From Dyadobacter chenwenxiniae (GTDB taxonomy: Bacteria > Bacteroidota > Bacteroidia > Cytophagales > Spirosomataceae): DNA of 64,000 nucleotides. Position numbers and translations under genes: made by a program. Positions 8,264 to 17,549 of the stretch are shown in pieces (within the stretch, counting starts at the first letter, position 1; every line of letters starts with the position of its first letter). The notes beneath the pieces were generated by a model, which was given only the letters and a program-made list of their open reading frames with translations, was not told the origin of the DNA and made no database searches. The stretch is taken from assembly GCF_022869785.1 (NCBI RefSeq), contig NZ_CP094997.1:4092001-4156000 (forward strand), written 5' to 3'.

Positions 8264-10675
8264 TTATTCACTTTTCAATGACTTAACCGGGTTCATTAAT
8301 GCGGCTTTGATGCTTTGGAAACTTACCGTAATCAATGCAATGGCTATGGCTCCCAAACCGGTGAAAACAAAAGTCCAGGGACTAATCTTGATCTGGTAAG
8401 CGAAATCTGCAAGCCATAAACTCATGGCATACCATGCTGCTGGCGTGGCAATGATGATGGCAATGAGCATCAGTTTTACAAAGTCTTTTGAAAGCAGCAC
8501 CACAATGCTGGCAACCGACGCACCAAGCACCTTTCTAACGCCGATCTCCTTTGTACGCTGTTCCGAAATGAAGGCGATCAATGCGAATAATCCGAGACAG
8601 GAAATGAAAATCGTGACTGCTGAAAATAGCCCTAAAATGGTTGAAACACGCGATTCGGCTTTATACATTTGATCAAATTCCTGATCCAGAAAATGATATC
8701 CAAATGGTCGCATCGGGAAGTTTGCTTTCCAGTTTTTCCGCAGCAGATCAATTGCCTGAGTCGTTTCATCGCCAGCCACTTTCACCATAACTTTTCCAAA
8801 ATAATTGTATTCAGGCATAATGGCGATTGGGCCAATTTTCTCATGCAACGACCTGAAATGGAAATCTTTGGCCACAGCCTTCACTTCCCCTCTCCGGCCA
8901 TTCAGATTGACCAGTTTCCCAATGGCATTTCCAGGCGTCCAGCCCATCGCTTTTACTGCGGATTCATTCAAAATGAAAGCATAATGCCGCAATTCGGCGG
9001 AATCGGTGTTGGCCCGGAGAATGTCGGTGTTATTAAAATTTTGTCCGGCAATGAGTTGCATGCCCAATGTTGGCACAAAGTCCTTTTCCACTGGAATGGC
9101 CGTAATGTTCAACTGAAAACCCTGCGGCTTGTCATTTGCCGTAATTGTGTAACCACCCTGCACATTAACCGGCGAATCGTAAGAAGCCGTGACCGATTTC
9201 ATGACGGGATAAGTGAGCAACTCGCTTTTCATAGCCGCAAGCTTACTTTCCGAAATACCCGAACCAACGTCCATCACCACAATTTGCGAAGGGTTTATTC
9301 CAAGATTTTTGTTTTGAATAAAATGAAGCTGCTGGTTGGCTATGATTGTTCCCACGATGAAAAGAATTGAAATCGTAAACTGAAAAACCACCAGCGAACT
9401 GCGTAAACCACTTCCACTGTTCGTAGCAAGCACTTTTCCCTTCAAAACCTTCACCGGCTCAAATCCCGAAAGCACCGCCGCAGGATAAAGCCCCGAAAGC
9501 AATGTTACCACAATTGCCAATGCGACCAAAAGCAAAACAACCGAAAAAGATGGCCAGATATTCAATCCTAATGCGCTGCCTGTGAGATTGCTGATCACTG
9601 GAAAGCCTAAAAAAGAAATAAGCAAGCCAATCACAATGGCGGCGATTGTAATAAGCCCGCATTCAAATAAATATTGGCGAAAAACCTCCGCTCGGCCAGC
9701 GCCCATCACTTTACGCACACCCACTTCCCGCGCTCTTACCGCCGAACGGGCAGTAACGAGATTGATAAAATTAATGCAAGCGATTACCAAGATTAGCAGC
9801 GCAACACCGGATAAAATGTAAATGTATTTGTAATTACCCGATGCTTCCAGCCCATTGGAAACATTGGAATAAAGATGAATGCGATTAAATGCTTCCAGTT
9901 TGAGCCTTAATTTGGACGAAGGATCTTGTGGATTATTCAGGTTTTTGATTGCAAACTGATCCACTTTCGCCTGCAATGTTTCTACGTTTGCGTTTGGCTT
10001 CAAAAGCAAATACGTATAATCATTTGCCGAATCAAATGCCTCCGATTTGGAACGCGGTAATGTGCTGTAACTGGCCAGCCAATTGGGTTTAATGTGAGAA
10101 TAGGAAGGAATGTCAGTCATTACACCCGTTACCTGCAAGGTTAGTTTTTCGTTCATGGTAACTGACTTGCCGATTGCGCTTTCATTGCCAAAATATTTCT
10201 GGGCAGTTGTCTCGTCGATTACGACGGAATTAGGTTGAGACAATGCTGTGTTCGCGTCCCCTTCAATGAAGTGGGTAGGAAAGACACTGAAATATGTGGA
10301 ATCAGCAAAAAGCACCTTTTTCTCATTAAATAGCTTGTCGCCATATTGTACTGCCACTGCCGCGTCCCCGCTCAATGGATACAACCTTACTGCATGCTTA
10401 ATTTCCTCAAATTCCCTTGCGAACACAGGCGCCACGCCAGTCGCTGTAATGGCAACATTGACAGGCTCGCTGTCGCCGGCTTGGTAGAACAAATTAACCC
10501 TTACAATGTGGTCGCCATTGACCTGGAAGCGGTCGTAACGGATTTCGTGAAGGACATAAGTGGCCAGCAAAAGGAAACAACCAATCCCTAGTGAAAGCCC
10601 TATAATGCTTACAATAGAATTGGTCTTGTATTTCCAGAGATTTCTAACAGCAATTTTAAGATAGTTTTTCAGCAT
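8264..10675 (-). CDS. ABC transporter permease, MacB/FtsX type (array member 5)
   Basis: 803 residues, start MLKNYLKIAVRNLWKYK. The first coupling helix RAREVGVRKVMGAGRAE is followed by QYLFECG, where nearly all other copies have QFxxES; this is a small but clear departure next to the ATPase contact. The second is RTKEIGVRKVLGAS. The region before helix 2 has the IHLYSNVSNGLEASGN pattern shared with array members 6 and 14. It is second in the unit, 26 bases behind the stop-to-start boundary with the permease at 10702-13104, with no promoter between. Substrate unknown. Confidence 0.93.
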   Translation of the reverse strand: MLKNYLKIAVRNLWKYKTNSIVSIIGLSLGIGCFLLLATYVLHEIRYDRFQVNGDHIVRVNLFYQAGDSEPVNVAITATGVAPVFAREFEEIKHAVRLYPLSGDAAVAVQYGDKLFNEKKVLFADSTYFSVFPTHFIEGDANTALSQPNSVVIDETTAQKYFGNESAIGKSVTMNEKLTLQVTGVMTDIPSYSHIKPNWLASYSTLPRSKSEAFDSANDYTYLLLKPNANVETLQAKVDQFAIKNLNNPQDPSSKLRLKLEAFNRIHLYSNVSNGLEASGNYKYIYILSGVALLILVIACINFINLVTARSAVRAREVGVRKVMGAGRAEVFRQYLFECGLITIAAIVIGLLISFLGFPVISNLTGSALGLNIWPSFSVVLLLVALAIVVTLLSGLYPAAVLSGFEPVKVLKGKVLATNSGSGLRSSLVVFQFTISILFIVGTIIANQQLHFIQNKNLGINPSQIVVMDVGSGISESKLAAMKSELLTYPVMKSVTASYDSPVNVQGGYTITANDKPQGFQLNITAIPVEKDFVPTLGMQLIAGQNFNNTDILRANTDSAELRHYAFILNESAVKAMGWTPGNAIGKLVNLNGRRGEVKAVAKDFHFRSLHEKIGPIAIMPEYNYFGKVMVKVAGDETTQAIDLLRKNWKANFPMRPFGYHFLDQEFDQMYKAESRVSTILGLFSAVTIFISCLGLFALIAFISEQRTKEIGVRKVLGASVASIVVLLSKDFVKLMLIAIIIATPAAWYAMSLWLADFAYQIKISPWTFVFTGLGAIAIALITVSFQSIKAALMNPVKSLKSE

Positions 10676-10701
10676 GTGTTATACAAATTATGGTTTGAAT
10701 T

Positions 10702-13104
10702 TTACTCACTTTTGAGTGAATTGACTGGGTTCATCAAAGCAGCTTTAATGCTTTGGAAACTGATGGTAAATAAGGCGATTGCAACGGAAGTGAAGGCAGC
10801 GAATGCGAATACGCCCCAATGAATGTTTGTATGATAAGCAAAGTCCTGCAACCAGGTATTCATGGCATACCACGCAATGGGTGAGGCGATTACAATGGCA
10901 ATGAGCACCAATTTAAGAAAATCATTGGATAACAGGATAACCAGACTCGCAATGGATGCACCAAGCACTTTCCGCACACCAATTTCTTTCGTCCGGATCT
11001 CGGCCATGAAAATCGACAAACCGAGTAAACCCATGCAGGAAATGAAGATTGCTATACCTGAAAATATACCAAATAGCAGCTGCTGGGTTTGTTCTGTGGC
11101 ATACAAAACTCCGAATTTCTGATCCAGAAACTCGTATTCGAAAGGACGTTGCGGAAATTGCTTTTGCCAAACGGACTCCATATGTGCCAAAGCGTCTTTG
11201 ATATTACCGCCAGAAATATGCACCGACATCCACCCTAGCCTGTCTGTTTGGGCAAACATAGCAATCGGCGCTACTTTCTGGTGCAGGGATTCAAAATGGT
11301 AATCTTTTGTAACGCCCACAATCTGACCGCGGATTTCGCCATAACCAAAACGGGCACCAACTGCATCAGCAGGGTTTTTCCAGCCAAGCTGTCTGACTGC
11401 GGTTTCGTTTAAAATAAAGCCACTCGTTTTATCCGTTGAAAAAGCCCTTGAAAAATTCCTCCCCGCAGCCATTTCTATCTGGTATGCCGGGATGAAATCT
11501 TCGTCTATAGACAACGATTTAACGCCAATATCGGCAGGCGCCATGGAATCGCCCTTCATCACGTAGGCTTCCCACGAATCCAGCAAGCGCCCTGATGGGA
11601 TCCGCGAGGAGCGTCCCGCTTCCACAATGTTGCTGTTTGCCTTCAATTGCTGCTTAATACTCTCGTAATTGATCAGCGAATCGCTTCCGGTACGCAGCAG
11701 TACGATCTGATCTTTGGAATAACCCAGCTTATAATTCTTCACGAATTTCATTTGATTATAAACTACCGCGGTGCAAATGATGAGCACGACCGCGATCGCA
11801 AATTGGGTCACCACGAGCCCCTGACGCAGTTTCCCGTTTTTCAAGGCAGATGCAATCCGGCCTTTAAATACACTTAACGGCTGAAATGATGTCATGAAAA
11901 AAGCCGGATAACTTCCGGCAATAATTCCGGTAAATAAAGTAATGCCCAACACAATGCTCAGGAATACCGGGTCCATCAGCGCATTGAACGAAAGCTGTTT
12001 TTGGGTGAAGTCATTTAAAAACGGAAGACACAGCACAACAATTACAATAGCAAAAAACAGCGAAACGGATACCAAAAGAATAGATTCGCTGAGAAACTGA
12101 CGGATCAACTGATGCCTTACTGCGCCGATTACTTTCCGCATGCCCACCTCTTTTGCCCGGGTGGCCGAGCGTGCAGTGGCAAGGTTCATGTAGTTAATGC
12201 ACGCAATAACCAATATGAAAATCGCGATGGCCGAAAACAGGTAAACATATTGAATATCACCATTCGCCTCCATTTCGGAATCCAAATGTGAATGCAAATG
12301 AATGTCCGTCAGCTTCGTAAGATTCAGGACTGAATAGGTTGATGCTTTCGGATCAATATGCCGGTTCTGGAATGCCGGGAATGCTTTTACCAGCTTTTGC
12401 GGATCGTAATTTTTGGGCAAAAGCAAAAATGTAGAAAACGAATTATTGCCCCAGTTTGACCTTAGTCCTTCCGCTCCGTAAACGCGGTCGTCGTTTAATG
12501 TTGAGAAAGAAATCAATGCTTCGGGATGGAAATGGGACTGCGATGGCAGCGATTCGTAAACACCCGTTACCGTGCAATCGAACGCATTTTCCAATCTGAC
12601 GATCTTACCGACCGGATTTTCTTTGCCAAAATATTTTTCCGCCATCTTTTTTGAAAACATGATGGAGAAAGGATTTTCCAGCGCTTTGTCCGGATTTCCC
12701 TGCGTCACTTTGAATGAAAATACTTTGAAAATATTGGCCTCTGCTGCAAAAACGTCACTTTCATTGTAAATCTGCTCACCATGCTCAATCAGCCCGCCCA
12801 TTTCCAGCAAACGCACAACCTGCTCCACCTCCGGAAAATCCTGTTTCACCAACGGCCCAAAAGGCGGCGCCGCATGCCCCAAACGCAGGGATTCTGTTCC
12901 ATCTTTGGAAAGGAATGTTCGGTTTAAACGATATATCCGCTCGGCATTTGCGTGAAAGCGGTCGTAACTCAGCTCATCTTTGACATAAAGGGACAATAGC
13001 AAAAAGCAAGCAAGGCCAATGGCAACGCCCGAAATATTGATAAAGCTGAATGTCTTGTGTTTCAGCAAGTTTCTGACGGCAATTTTAAGATAGTTTTGAA
13101 ACAT
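10702..13104 (-). CDS. ABC transporter permease, MacB/FtsX type (array member 6), first of a four-gene unit
   Basis: 800 residues from MFQNYLKIAVRNLLKHK. An in-frame ATG at 13161 would add 19 residues, but those have no counterpart in the paralogues and the ATG lies within the -24/-12-like promoter (13156-13171), so the start at 13102-13104 is preferred. Coupling helices are RAKEVGMRKVIGAVRHQ and RTKEIGVRKVLGAS; the tail is NPVNSLKSE. The IHLHSHLDSEMEANGDIQ stretch before helix 2 groups it with array members 5 and 14. It heads the largest visible permease unit (members 6, 5, 4, 3), and has its own activator dyads at 13216-13251. Confidence 0.93.
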   Translation of the reverse strand: MFQNYLKIAVRNLLKHKTFSFINISGVAIGLACFLLLSLYVKDELSYDRFHANAERIYRLNRTFLSKDGTESLRLGHAAPPFGPLVKQDFPEVEQVVRLLEMGGLIEHGEQIYNESDVFAAEANIFKVFSFKVTQGNPDKALENPFSIMFSKKMAEKYFGKENPVGKIVRLENAFDCTVTGVYESLPSQSHFHPEALISFSTLNDDRVYGAEGLRSNWGNNSFSTFLLLPKNYDPQKLVKAFPAFQNRHIDPKASTYSVLNLTKLTDIHLHSHLDSEMEANGDIQYVYLFSAIAIFILVIACINYMNLATARSATRAKEVGMRKVIGAVRHQLIRQFLSESILLVSVSLFFAIVIVVLCLPFLNDFTQKQLSFNALMDPVFLSIVLGITLFTGIIAGSYPAFFMTSFQPLSVFKGRIASALKNGKLRQGLVVTQFAIAVVLIICTAVVYNQMKFVKNYKLGYSKDQIVLLRTGSDSLINYESIKQQLKANSNIVEAGRSSRIPSGRLLDSWEAYVMKGDSMAPADIGVKSLSIDEDFIPAYQIEMAAGRNFSRAFSTDKTSGFILNETAVRQLGWKNPADAVGARFGYGEIRGQIVGVTKDYHFESLHQKVAPIAMFAQTDRLGWMSVHISGGNIKDALAHMESVWQKQFPQRPFEYEFLDQKFGVLYATEQTQQLLFGIFSGIAIFISCMGLLGLSIFMAEIRTKEIGVRKVLGASIASLVILLSNDFLKLVLIAIVIASPIAWYAMNTWLQDFAYHTNIHWGVFAFAAFTSVAIALFTISFQSIKAALMNPVNSLKSE

Positions 13105-13155
13105 GGCTATTGGGGTTCCTGGTGTTTTGAACGATGGGCGCTCTTGCTTGTGAAA

Positions 13156-13171
13156 CAACAAATTTATGCCA
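13156..13171 (-). promoter_or_regulatory. Candidate sigma-54-like promoter for the four-permease unit
   Basis: On the minus strand TGGCATAAATTTGTTG. The TGGCAT -24 part is good; the -12 part is imperfect, with TG at the positions where the other sites have TT. Predicted start of transcription is about 42 bases before the ATG at 13104. The distance to the activator dyad is 45 bases, the shortest of the five sites. Confidence 0.42.
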
Positions 13172-13215
13172 TCGTTTCAAATTACTGATTATCAGCAATT
13201 TGAAACGATGATGAT

Positions 13216-13251
13216 TGTCCGATAACGAACAAGATTGTTCGGCTATGAGAT
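13216..13251. promoter_or_regulatory. Tandem activator dyads (UAS) upstream of the four-permease unit
   Basis: Dyad A is TGTCCG-ATAA-CGAACA (13216-13231), near-perfect. After AGAT, dyad B begins TGTTCG at 13236-13241 and keeps only its left half. The 20-bp offset equals that at the other four sites. It lies in the 197-base gap between the permease start and the end of the TonB-dependent receptor gene. Confidence 0.65.
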
Positions 13252-13301
13252 GCACCGGACTTCGCAAGTATGGGAGAATCAGGAAGTCTCATCCAGCCAC
13301 A

Positions 13302-15740
13302 TCAGTTCTGAACGTCGTCGTTTCTGATGCTACGCTTGTTTTTCTTAATGGTTTCTTTCAAACGGCCGAATTTGTAATTGAGGCTGACATTGAAATAGCG
13401 GAAGTAATCTCTTCTGTCATTAAAGGAAGTAAAATTGGGTCCTGACGTTTCGGTGTGGTATTTCCTGAATTTTGTGAAAGGGTTATTGGCTGCCGCCGAA
13501 AACGAGAGCTTGTCCTTGATAATGTCTTTATTGATGCTGAAAGAAGGACTGATCATGGAATTGGAAGTGCCTTGCAAGTTCACGCTCGGCCCCATACTCA
13601 CCAGGTTCGCACTGATGCGCCAGTCTTTTTCAAGCTTGTAGCCGGTGGAAGCGGACAGCTGATACATGATTCCGCTGTTGGTGATCGTTGCGCCGTTAAC
13701 CAAACCGGTCACTTTTCCGTGCGCGATGCGGAGGTTCGCGCTGAAATTCCATTTTTTGGTAATCGGATAGTTCATGTTCAAATTTCCACTGATGAGCCTG
13801 GCCTTTCCCGTGTTCCCGAATGAGGTGCGGGTGATTTCGGTTTCCGGATTGTAAACGGCGACGGCAAAAATCAAATCTTTGAATTGTGTGAAACCCACAC
13901 CGAAGTTGATTGATCCTTTCTTTGATTTGCTATAACCCAATTGCAGATCATGCACAAACGCAGGGCGCAGATCGGGATTTCCCGTCCTTTCGAAACTTGG
14001 GTTGGTGCGGTCAATGAACGGGTTAAGCTGATAAATCCCGGGCCGCTGGATGCGTTGTGTGTAGCCGAAATTCAGGCCAACATCATCTTTAAATTTCCTG
14101 CTGACCGAAACCGAGGGGATCACATTAAAATAGTTTTGTTTCACTTCCGAATCGGTTGAAATGAAGTCGGCATTAATCACAGTTTGCTCAATTCTGGCTC
14201 CGGCCTTCAAGCCCCAGCTCTTGAAATTATACTGATAGGTGTTGTAAGCGCCAAACACATTTTGGGTGTTGTTAAACTTGTTGCTCATGCCGGTATTAAT
14301 CACAAATGTCTTGCTTTCAGCATCGTAAGTGCTGTACTGAAAATCACTTTTGTTGTCGCGCAGAATGCCCTTCAAACCAGCTTCAATGCTCAGCTTTTTG
14401 ATCGGATACACATAATCAACCTGAAAAGTCTGCTCTGAAAAGCTTTGGTCGTTGATCTGGCGGTAATCCGGCGTGTCGTAGTTAATCCGCTCCGAAATAG
14501 CCAAATTGGTCTTTTGATTATTATTAAAACCGTAATACCGGTAAGAGAATGTCAGCAGTCTGTTTTTGTCGGCTTTAAAGCCTCTTTGATAATTCAATGC
14601 GCCATCCATTCCATTGCCGTGGCCGTCATTGTAATTTCTGACGCGGTAACCTTCTATAATTTCGTCGTTTACATCAATAACCGAAGTCTGGTTACCCGAA
14701 CCGTCGGATCTGCTGCCATTGAAATTCACCTGTGCGCTCAGCAGATTCAGACTATCCACTTCATAACTAAGCTCATAACCAATGTAACCGTTTCTATTGC
14801 CTGATTTTGAAAAATTCTCCTGAAACAATTCGGACGGTTCGGCTCCCAATGCCGTGCGGCCAATACGGGTGCGCGTCAAGGGCGTATTAAACTGACTTCC
14901 GCCCGCCAGTGCCGTCATGCCAAATTTGCCCAGCTTAGCAGACAATGTTCCGCCGAAACCCGGGCCGCCCACGCGAAAACGTTCACTGACATTCAATGTG
15001 CCGTTGTATCCGTTGTCTACTTTTTTATTGGTAATGATGTTGATGATGCCCGCCAGACCTTCGGCATCGTATTTCGCCGGAGGCGTTGTGATCACTTCTA
15101 TACGCTCGATGGATGAAGCAGGCATGCTGCGCAAAACTTCCTTATAACTGCGTTCAACCATGCTGGATGGCTTTCCGTTGATCAGGATTTTAAAATCGGC
15201 GTTGCCTTTAAGGTAAATGTTTTCATCACCGTCCACAGACAGAAAGGGCACTTTGCGCATCATTTCCAGAACGCTGTACACTTTACTTTCGGGATCGGCC
15301 TGCAAATCGTAAGTAATGCGGTCAACTTCCTGTTTAACAATTGGTTTCAATGCCGTAACCGTCACCTCTTTGAGCCCGACAACGCTGGGACTAATGCCGA
15401 TAGTGCCGAGATCAGCTGTGGTTTTGGTGCTGTCGGAAAGGTCTGCTGCGATGGTTTTTGTTTTATAACCCACGCCAACGATGACCACTGAATATTTCGC
15501 AGGCTTCAATTTTTGAAAAGAAAATGACCCGTCTGTTTTAGTAAAATCAGCTTTCACGGCGGTTGTTCCGATCATCAGGTTAACGGTCACAAAATCCAGT
15601 GGCTTTTTACTCGAAGAATCTGCGACAGCTCCGGAAATTTTGCCCTCCCCAGAGGGCAAACCCTGGCCAAATGTTTCGGACTGCAGGCAGACGAGCCCCG
15701 AGATCAGGGCAGTAAGAATGAATAGGAGTAATGTTTTCAT
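13302..15740 (-). CDS. TonB-dependent receptor-like outer-membrane beta-barrel protein
   Basis: 812 residues. A signal peptide (about 1-26) is followed by a carboxypeptidase-regulatory-like beta-sandwich (about 33-120, GKISGAVADSSSKKPLDFV), a plug domain (about 130-230, ILINGKPSS, IERIEVITTPPAKYDAEG) and a large barrel of the OMP_b-brl_3 type ending KFGRLKET. Such proteins take up or export unknown large substrates at the outer membrane using TonB energy. There is no SusD partner next to it, so it is not a standard polysaccharide locus. It has its own housekeeping-type promoter and a palindrome in it (15887-15922), unlike the permeases. The ECF sigma pair at 16426-17503 is two genes away, but divergent and separated by a DUF6249 gene, so a regulatory link is only possible. 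Confidence 0.88.
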   Translation of the reverse strand: MKTLLLFILTALISGLVCLQSETFGQGLPSGEGKISGAVADSSSKKPLDFVTVNLMIGTTAVKADFTKTDGSFSFQKLKPAKYSVVIVGVGYKTKTIAADLSDSTKTTADLGTIGISPSVVGLKEVTVTALKPIVKQEVDRITYDLQADPESKVYSVLEMMRKVPFLSVDGDENIYLKGNADFKILINGKPSSMVERSYKEVLRSMPASSIERIEVITTPPAKYDAEGLAGIINIITNKKVDNGYNGTLNVSERFRVGGPGFGGTLSAKLGKFGMTALAGGSQFNTPLTRTRIGRTALGAEPSELFQENFSKSGNRNGYIGYELSYEVDSLNLLSAQVNFNGSRSDGSGNQTSVIDVNDEIIEGYRVRNYNDGHGNGMDGALNYQRGFKADKNRLLTFSYRYYGFNNNQKTNLAISERINYDTPDYRQINDQSFSEQTFQVDYVYPIKKLSIEAGLKGILRDNKSDFQYSTYDAESKTFVINTGMSNKFNNTQNVFGAYNTYQYNFKSWGLKAGARIEQTVINADFISTDSEVKQNYFNVIPSVSVSRKFKDDVGLNFGYTQRIQRPGIYQLNPFIDRTNPSFERTGNPDLRPAFVHDLQLGYSKSKKGSINFGVGFTQFKDLIFAVAVYNPETEITRTSFGNTGKARLISGNLNMNYPITKKWNFSANLRIAHGKVTGLVNGATITNSGIMYQLSASTGYKLEKDWRISANLVSMGPSVNLQGTSNSMISPSFSINKDIIKDKLSFSAAANNPFTKFRKYHTETSGPNFTSFNDRRDYFRYFNVSLNYKFGRLKETIKKNKRSIRNDDVQN

Positions 15741-15886
15741 GGCTAATAAATTTTATGGGCTAATAGATTTTAAAGGCATAAGAATTCCGGTAAGAGTTTT
15801 CACTCTTTTCGAATTTTCCGGGAATGCTTGCACTCAGAATTTCGTTGCGGGCTACACTAAAAGGCAGTATAAGCCTGACAACGCAA

Positions 15887-15922
15887 CAAATGTATAGAAA
15901 GGTACTTTGCGATGCAAGGTAC
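15887..15922 (-). promoter_or_regulatory. Promoter with overlapping operator-like palindrome for the TonB-dependent receptor
   Basis: On the minus strand TTG (15917-15915), 20 bases, then TACATTTG (15894-15887): a near-ideal Bacteroidota -33/-7 promoter. Overlapping the -33 box is a palindrome with 9-bp arms (GTACTTTGC, GAT, GCAAGGTAC at 15902-15922, one mismatch). A repressor on it would block the polymerase. The leader to the ATG at 15740 is about 140 bases. Confidence 0.55.
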
Positions 15923-15931
15923 TATGTTAAA

Positions 15932-16270
15932 TTATTTTTGACCCTGACTCACCATCTTTCTTTCGATGATGAAATTGAGGATCAGGCTCACGCCGCCAAG
16001 GAGGAAAGTCATGGACAGATAGGCCACTCCTTTACTGAAATCGTATTGGTTGTCAAGAAAATTACCTGTTAAGATCCCCAATCCCACTCCAACGAACAGC
16101 ATTCCAAATTTCAATGTAGGGTAGCTAATGAAGCTCTTATCACTAAAAATAGATGCGTCCGCGCCTTTTTCGATAAGGGCTATACGTTCGCGGTGGCGTG
16201 TTACGAAAAAGACGTAGATTATTCCAAAAATTCCTGCAAATGCGCCAAGGGATATAATGACTCCGTTCAT
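15932..16270 (-). CDS. DUF6249-type small membrane protein
   Basis: 112 residues from the ATG at 16268-16270 (an in-frame ATG at 16300 would add ten residues ahead of the membrane segment). One N-terminal helix (about 1-23, GVIISLGAFAGIFGIIYVFF) is followed by RHRERIALIEKGADASIF, the hallmark of the DUF6249 family, then two further helices and a basic tail. The function is unknown. In Bacteroidota such genes often accompany ECF sigma factors, and here the gene is divergent from the sigma gene at 16426 across a 155-base region, consistent with shared control. It was called from remembered family wording. Confidence 0.7.
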   Translation of the reverse strand: MNGVIISLGAFAGIFGIIYVFFVTRHRERIALIEKGADASIFSDKSFISYPTLKFGMLFVGVGLGILTGNFLDNQYDFSKGVAYLSMTFLLGGVSLILNFIIERKMVSQGQK

Positions 16271-16322
16271 GATTGTGCTGATTAAAACGTTTACCCCCAT
16301 TGGACAGCAAAAGAATGGCGTT

Positions 16323-16378
16323 GGTTACAGCTTTTTGAAAAATTTTTTAACAAAAAAATTAAGCTGAAATCTGTAACC
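16323..16378. promoter_or_regulatory. Inverted repeat between DUF6249 gene and ECF sigma gene
   Basis: GGTTACAG (16323-16330) is matched by CTGTAACC (16371-16378), with AGCTT and AAGCT just inside the arms and a very A/T-rich centre. In a divergent sigma-factor promoter region this may be an operator or a paired set of sigma recognition boxes. Nothing more specific can be read. Confidence 0.35.
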
Positions 16379-16425
16379 AGAGCTCCATATCACCAGTCTT
16401 ATAAGCAGATGAGTAATCCGAATGC

Positions 16426-16977
16426 ATGAAAAATCAGGGAGACCAGATTCATATTGACAATGTTAAAAAAGGAGAACTGACTTCTTTCACTTTTCTTGTG
16501 GATAAGTATAAAAATATGGCTTACACGATTGCTGTCAAGATTTTGGGCAATGCTGAAGATGCAGAAGATGCGGCGCAGGAAAGTTTTGTAAAGGCGTATT
16601 TACAGATCAATGCTTTTCAGGGAAATTCAAAATTCTCAACCTGGCTTTACACGATTGTTTACCGGACCTCGGTTTCTAAATTGCAGAAGAATAAGCTGCA
16701 ATTTTCCTCGCTGAACGATGAACTGACGGACCATTACGAGTACGACCACGCAACGCCGGAAATTGACCATTTGCAAGTTGCAGAACGCGAAAAATTCGTA
16801 AAAGAAGCCATTGAAAAACTGCCCAAAATAGAGTCGCTGTTGATCACGTTATATTATATGAATGAAAATTCGATTGACGAAATTGAGGAAATTACGGGCT
16901 TATCGGCAGCAAACATTAAGGTTAAGTTGTTCAGGGCCAGGAAGATTTTAGGAAAAGAACTACAATTCTTGTTATAA
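16426..16977 (+). CDS. ECF-type RNA polymerase sigma factor
   Basis: 183 residues. Sigma region 2 spans about 20-90 (FTFLVDKYKNMAYTIAVKIL, DAEDAAQESFVKAY, FSTWLYTIVYR) and region 4 about 125-180 (LPKIESLLITLYYMNENSID, then the helix-turn-helix GLSAANIKVKLFRARK). Regions 1 and 3 are missing, as in extracytoplasmic-function sigmas. It directs polymerase to a small stress or envelope regulon. The start at 16426 is the first ATG and gives a normal family length. Seven bases separate its stop from the next gene, a probable membrane anti-sigma factor. Confidence 0.92.
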   Translation: MKNQGDQIHIDNVKKGELTSFTFLVDKYKNMAYTIAVKILGNAEDAEDAAQESFVKAYLQINAFQGNSKFSTWLYTIVYRTSVSKLQKNKLQFSSLNDELTDHYEYDHATPEIDHLQVAEREKFVKEAIEKLPKIESLLITLYYMNENSIDEIEEITGLSAANIKVKLFRARKILGKELQFLL

Positions 16978-16984
16978 GCGGAGC

Positions 16985-17503
16985 ATGGAAAAGGAAAATA
17001 ATAACGAAGAAGCGTTCAGGAAACTGTTGAAAACAGTCACGCCCGAAATTCCGGAGGCGGACTTTACCCAGCGAGTGGTTAACAATGTAGCGATAGAAAT
17101 GCAGCATGCGGCGGCCATTGAAGAGCTAGCCCTAAAAACACTGCTAAAAAAGATGCAGCCGGAGCAACCTTCCGCAGCATTCACGAATAACTTGTTATTA
17201 AAGCTGCAACCTGCTCCCAAAGTTATTGCTTATAAGCCCGTTATATCAAGAAAAACTTGGCTGTGGATTGCGGCCTGCATCACATTGGCATTGCTGGCCT
17301 GCTTATTTATTCCTGGCAGCCAATCGGATCAACCATCACAGATCATAAGCGCCATCGATAGCGTCGCCCGGCCAGCCTATCTTATTTCCGACAAAATGAA
17401 TAAGCTTCCCGAGCTTTATTCCTTCGCTATCATTGGGTTAGCTTCACTTATGCTTTTTGATTATTTCATTCGTTTAAAAACAAAAAGACTTGCCAAGATC
17501 TGA
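16985..17503 (+). CDS. Probable membrane anti-sigma factor
   Basis: 172 residues. The cytoplasmic N-terminal half (about 1-85) contains two copies of a short acidic/hydrophobic pattern (KLLKTVTPEIPEADFTQRVV and LLKKMQPEQPSAAFTNNLL). Then come a membrane segment at about 92-110 (TWLWIAACITLALLACLFI), a short external loop and a second helix at about 143-160 with a basic tail. There is no zinc-finger HxxxCxxC motif, so it is not the classical anti-sigma type. Position, 7 bases behind the sigma gene, is the main reason for the call. The two-copy pattern suggests a binding module for the sigma factor. The protein is otherwise unrecognised. Confidence 0.65.
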   Translation: MEKENNNEEAFRKLLKTVTPEIPEADFTQRVVNNVAIEMQHAAAIEELALKTLLKKMQPEQPSAAFTNNLLLKLQPAPKVIAYKPVISRKTWLWIAACITLALLACLFIPGSQSDQPSQIISAIDSVARPAYLISDKMNKLPELYSFAIIGLASLMLFDYFIRLKTKRLAKI

Positions 17504-17532
17504 GAGCATGGCCGCTCAGGCTTGGCAAGTCT
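17486..17532. terminator. Bidirectional hairpin terminator
   Basis: A 12-bp perfect inverted repeat (AGACTTGCCAAG 17486-17497 with CTTGGCAAGTCT 17521-17532) has a second CTGAG/CTCAG stem inside. It lies between the convergent anti-sigma gene and the gene ending at 17550 and overlaps the anti-sigma stop codon. Confidence 0.75.
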
Positions 17533-17549
17533 AAAATGTTCAAATCACA

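Noticed and set aside
13105..13161. Longer start for the permease 10702-13104
   Set aside because: The added 19 residues have no counterpart in the paralogues and the ATG at 13161 lies in the proposed promoter.
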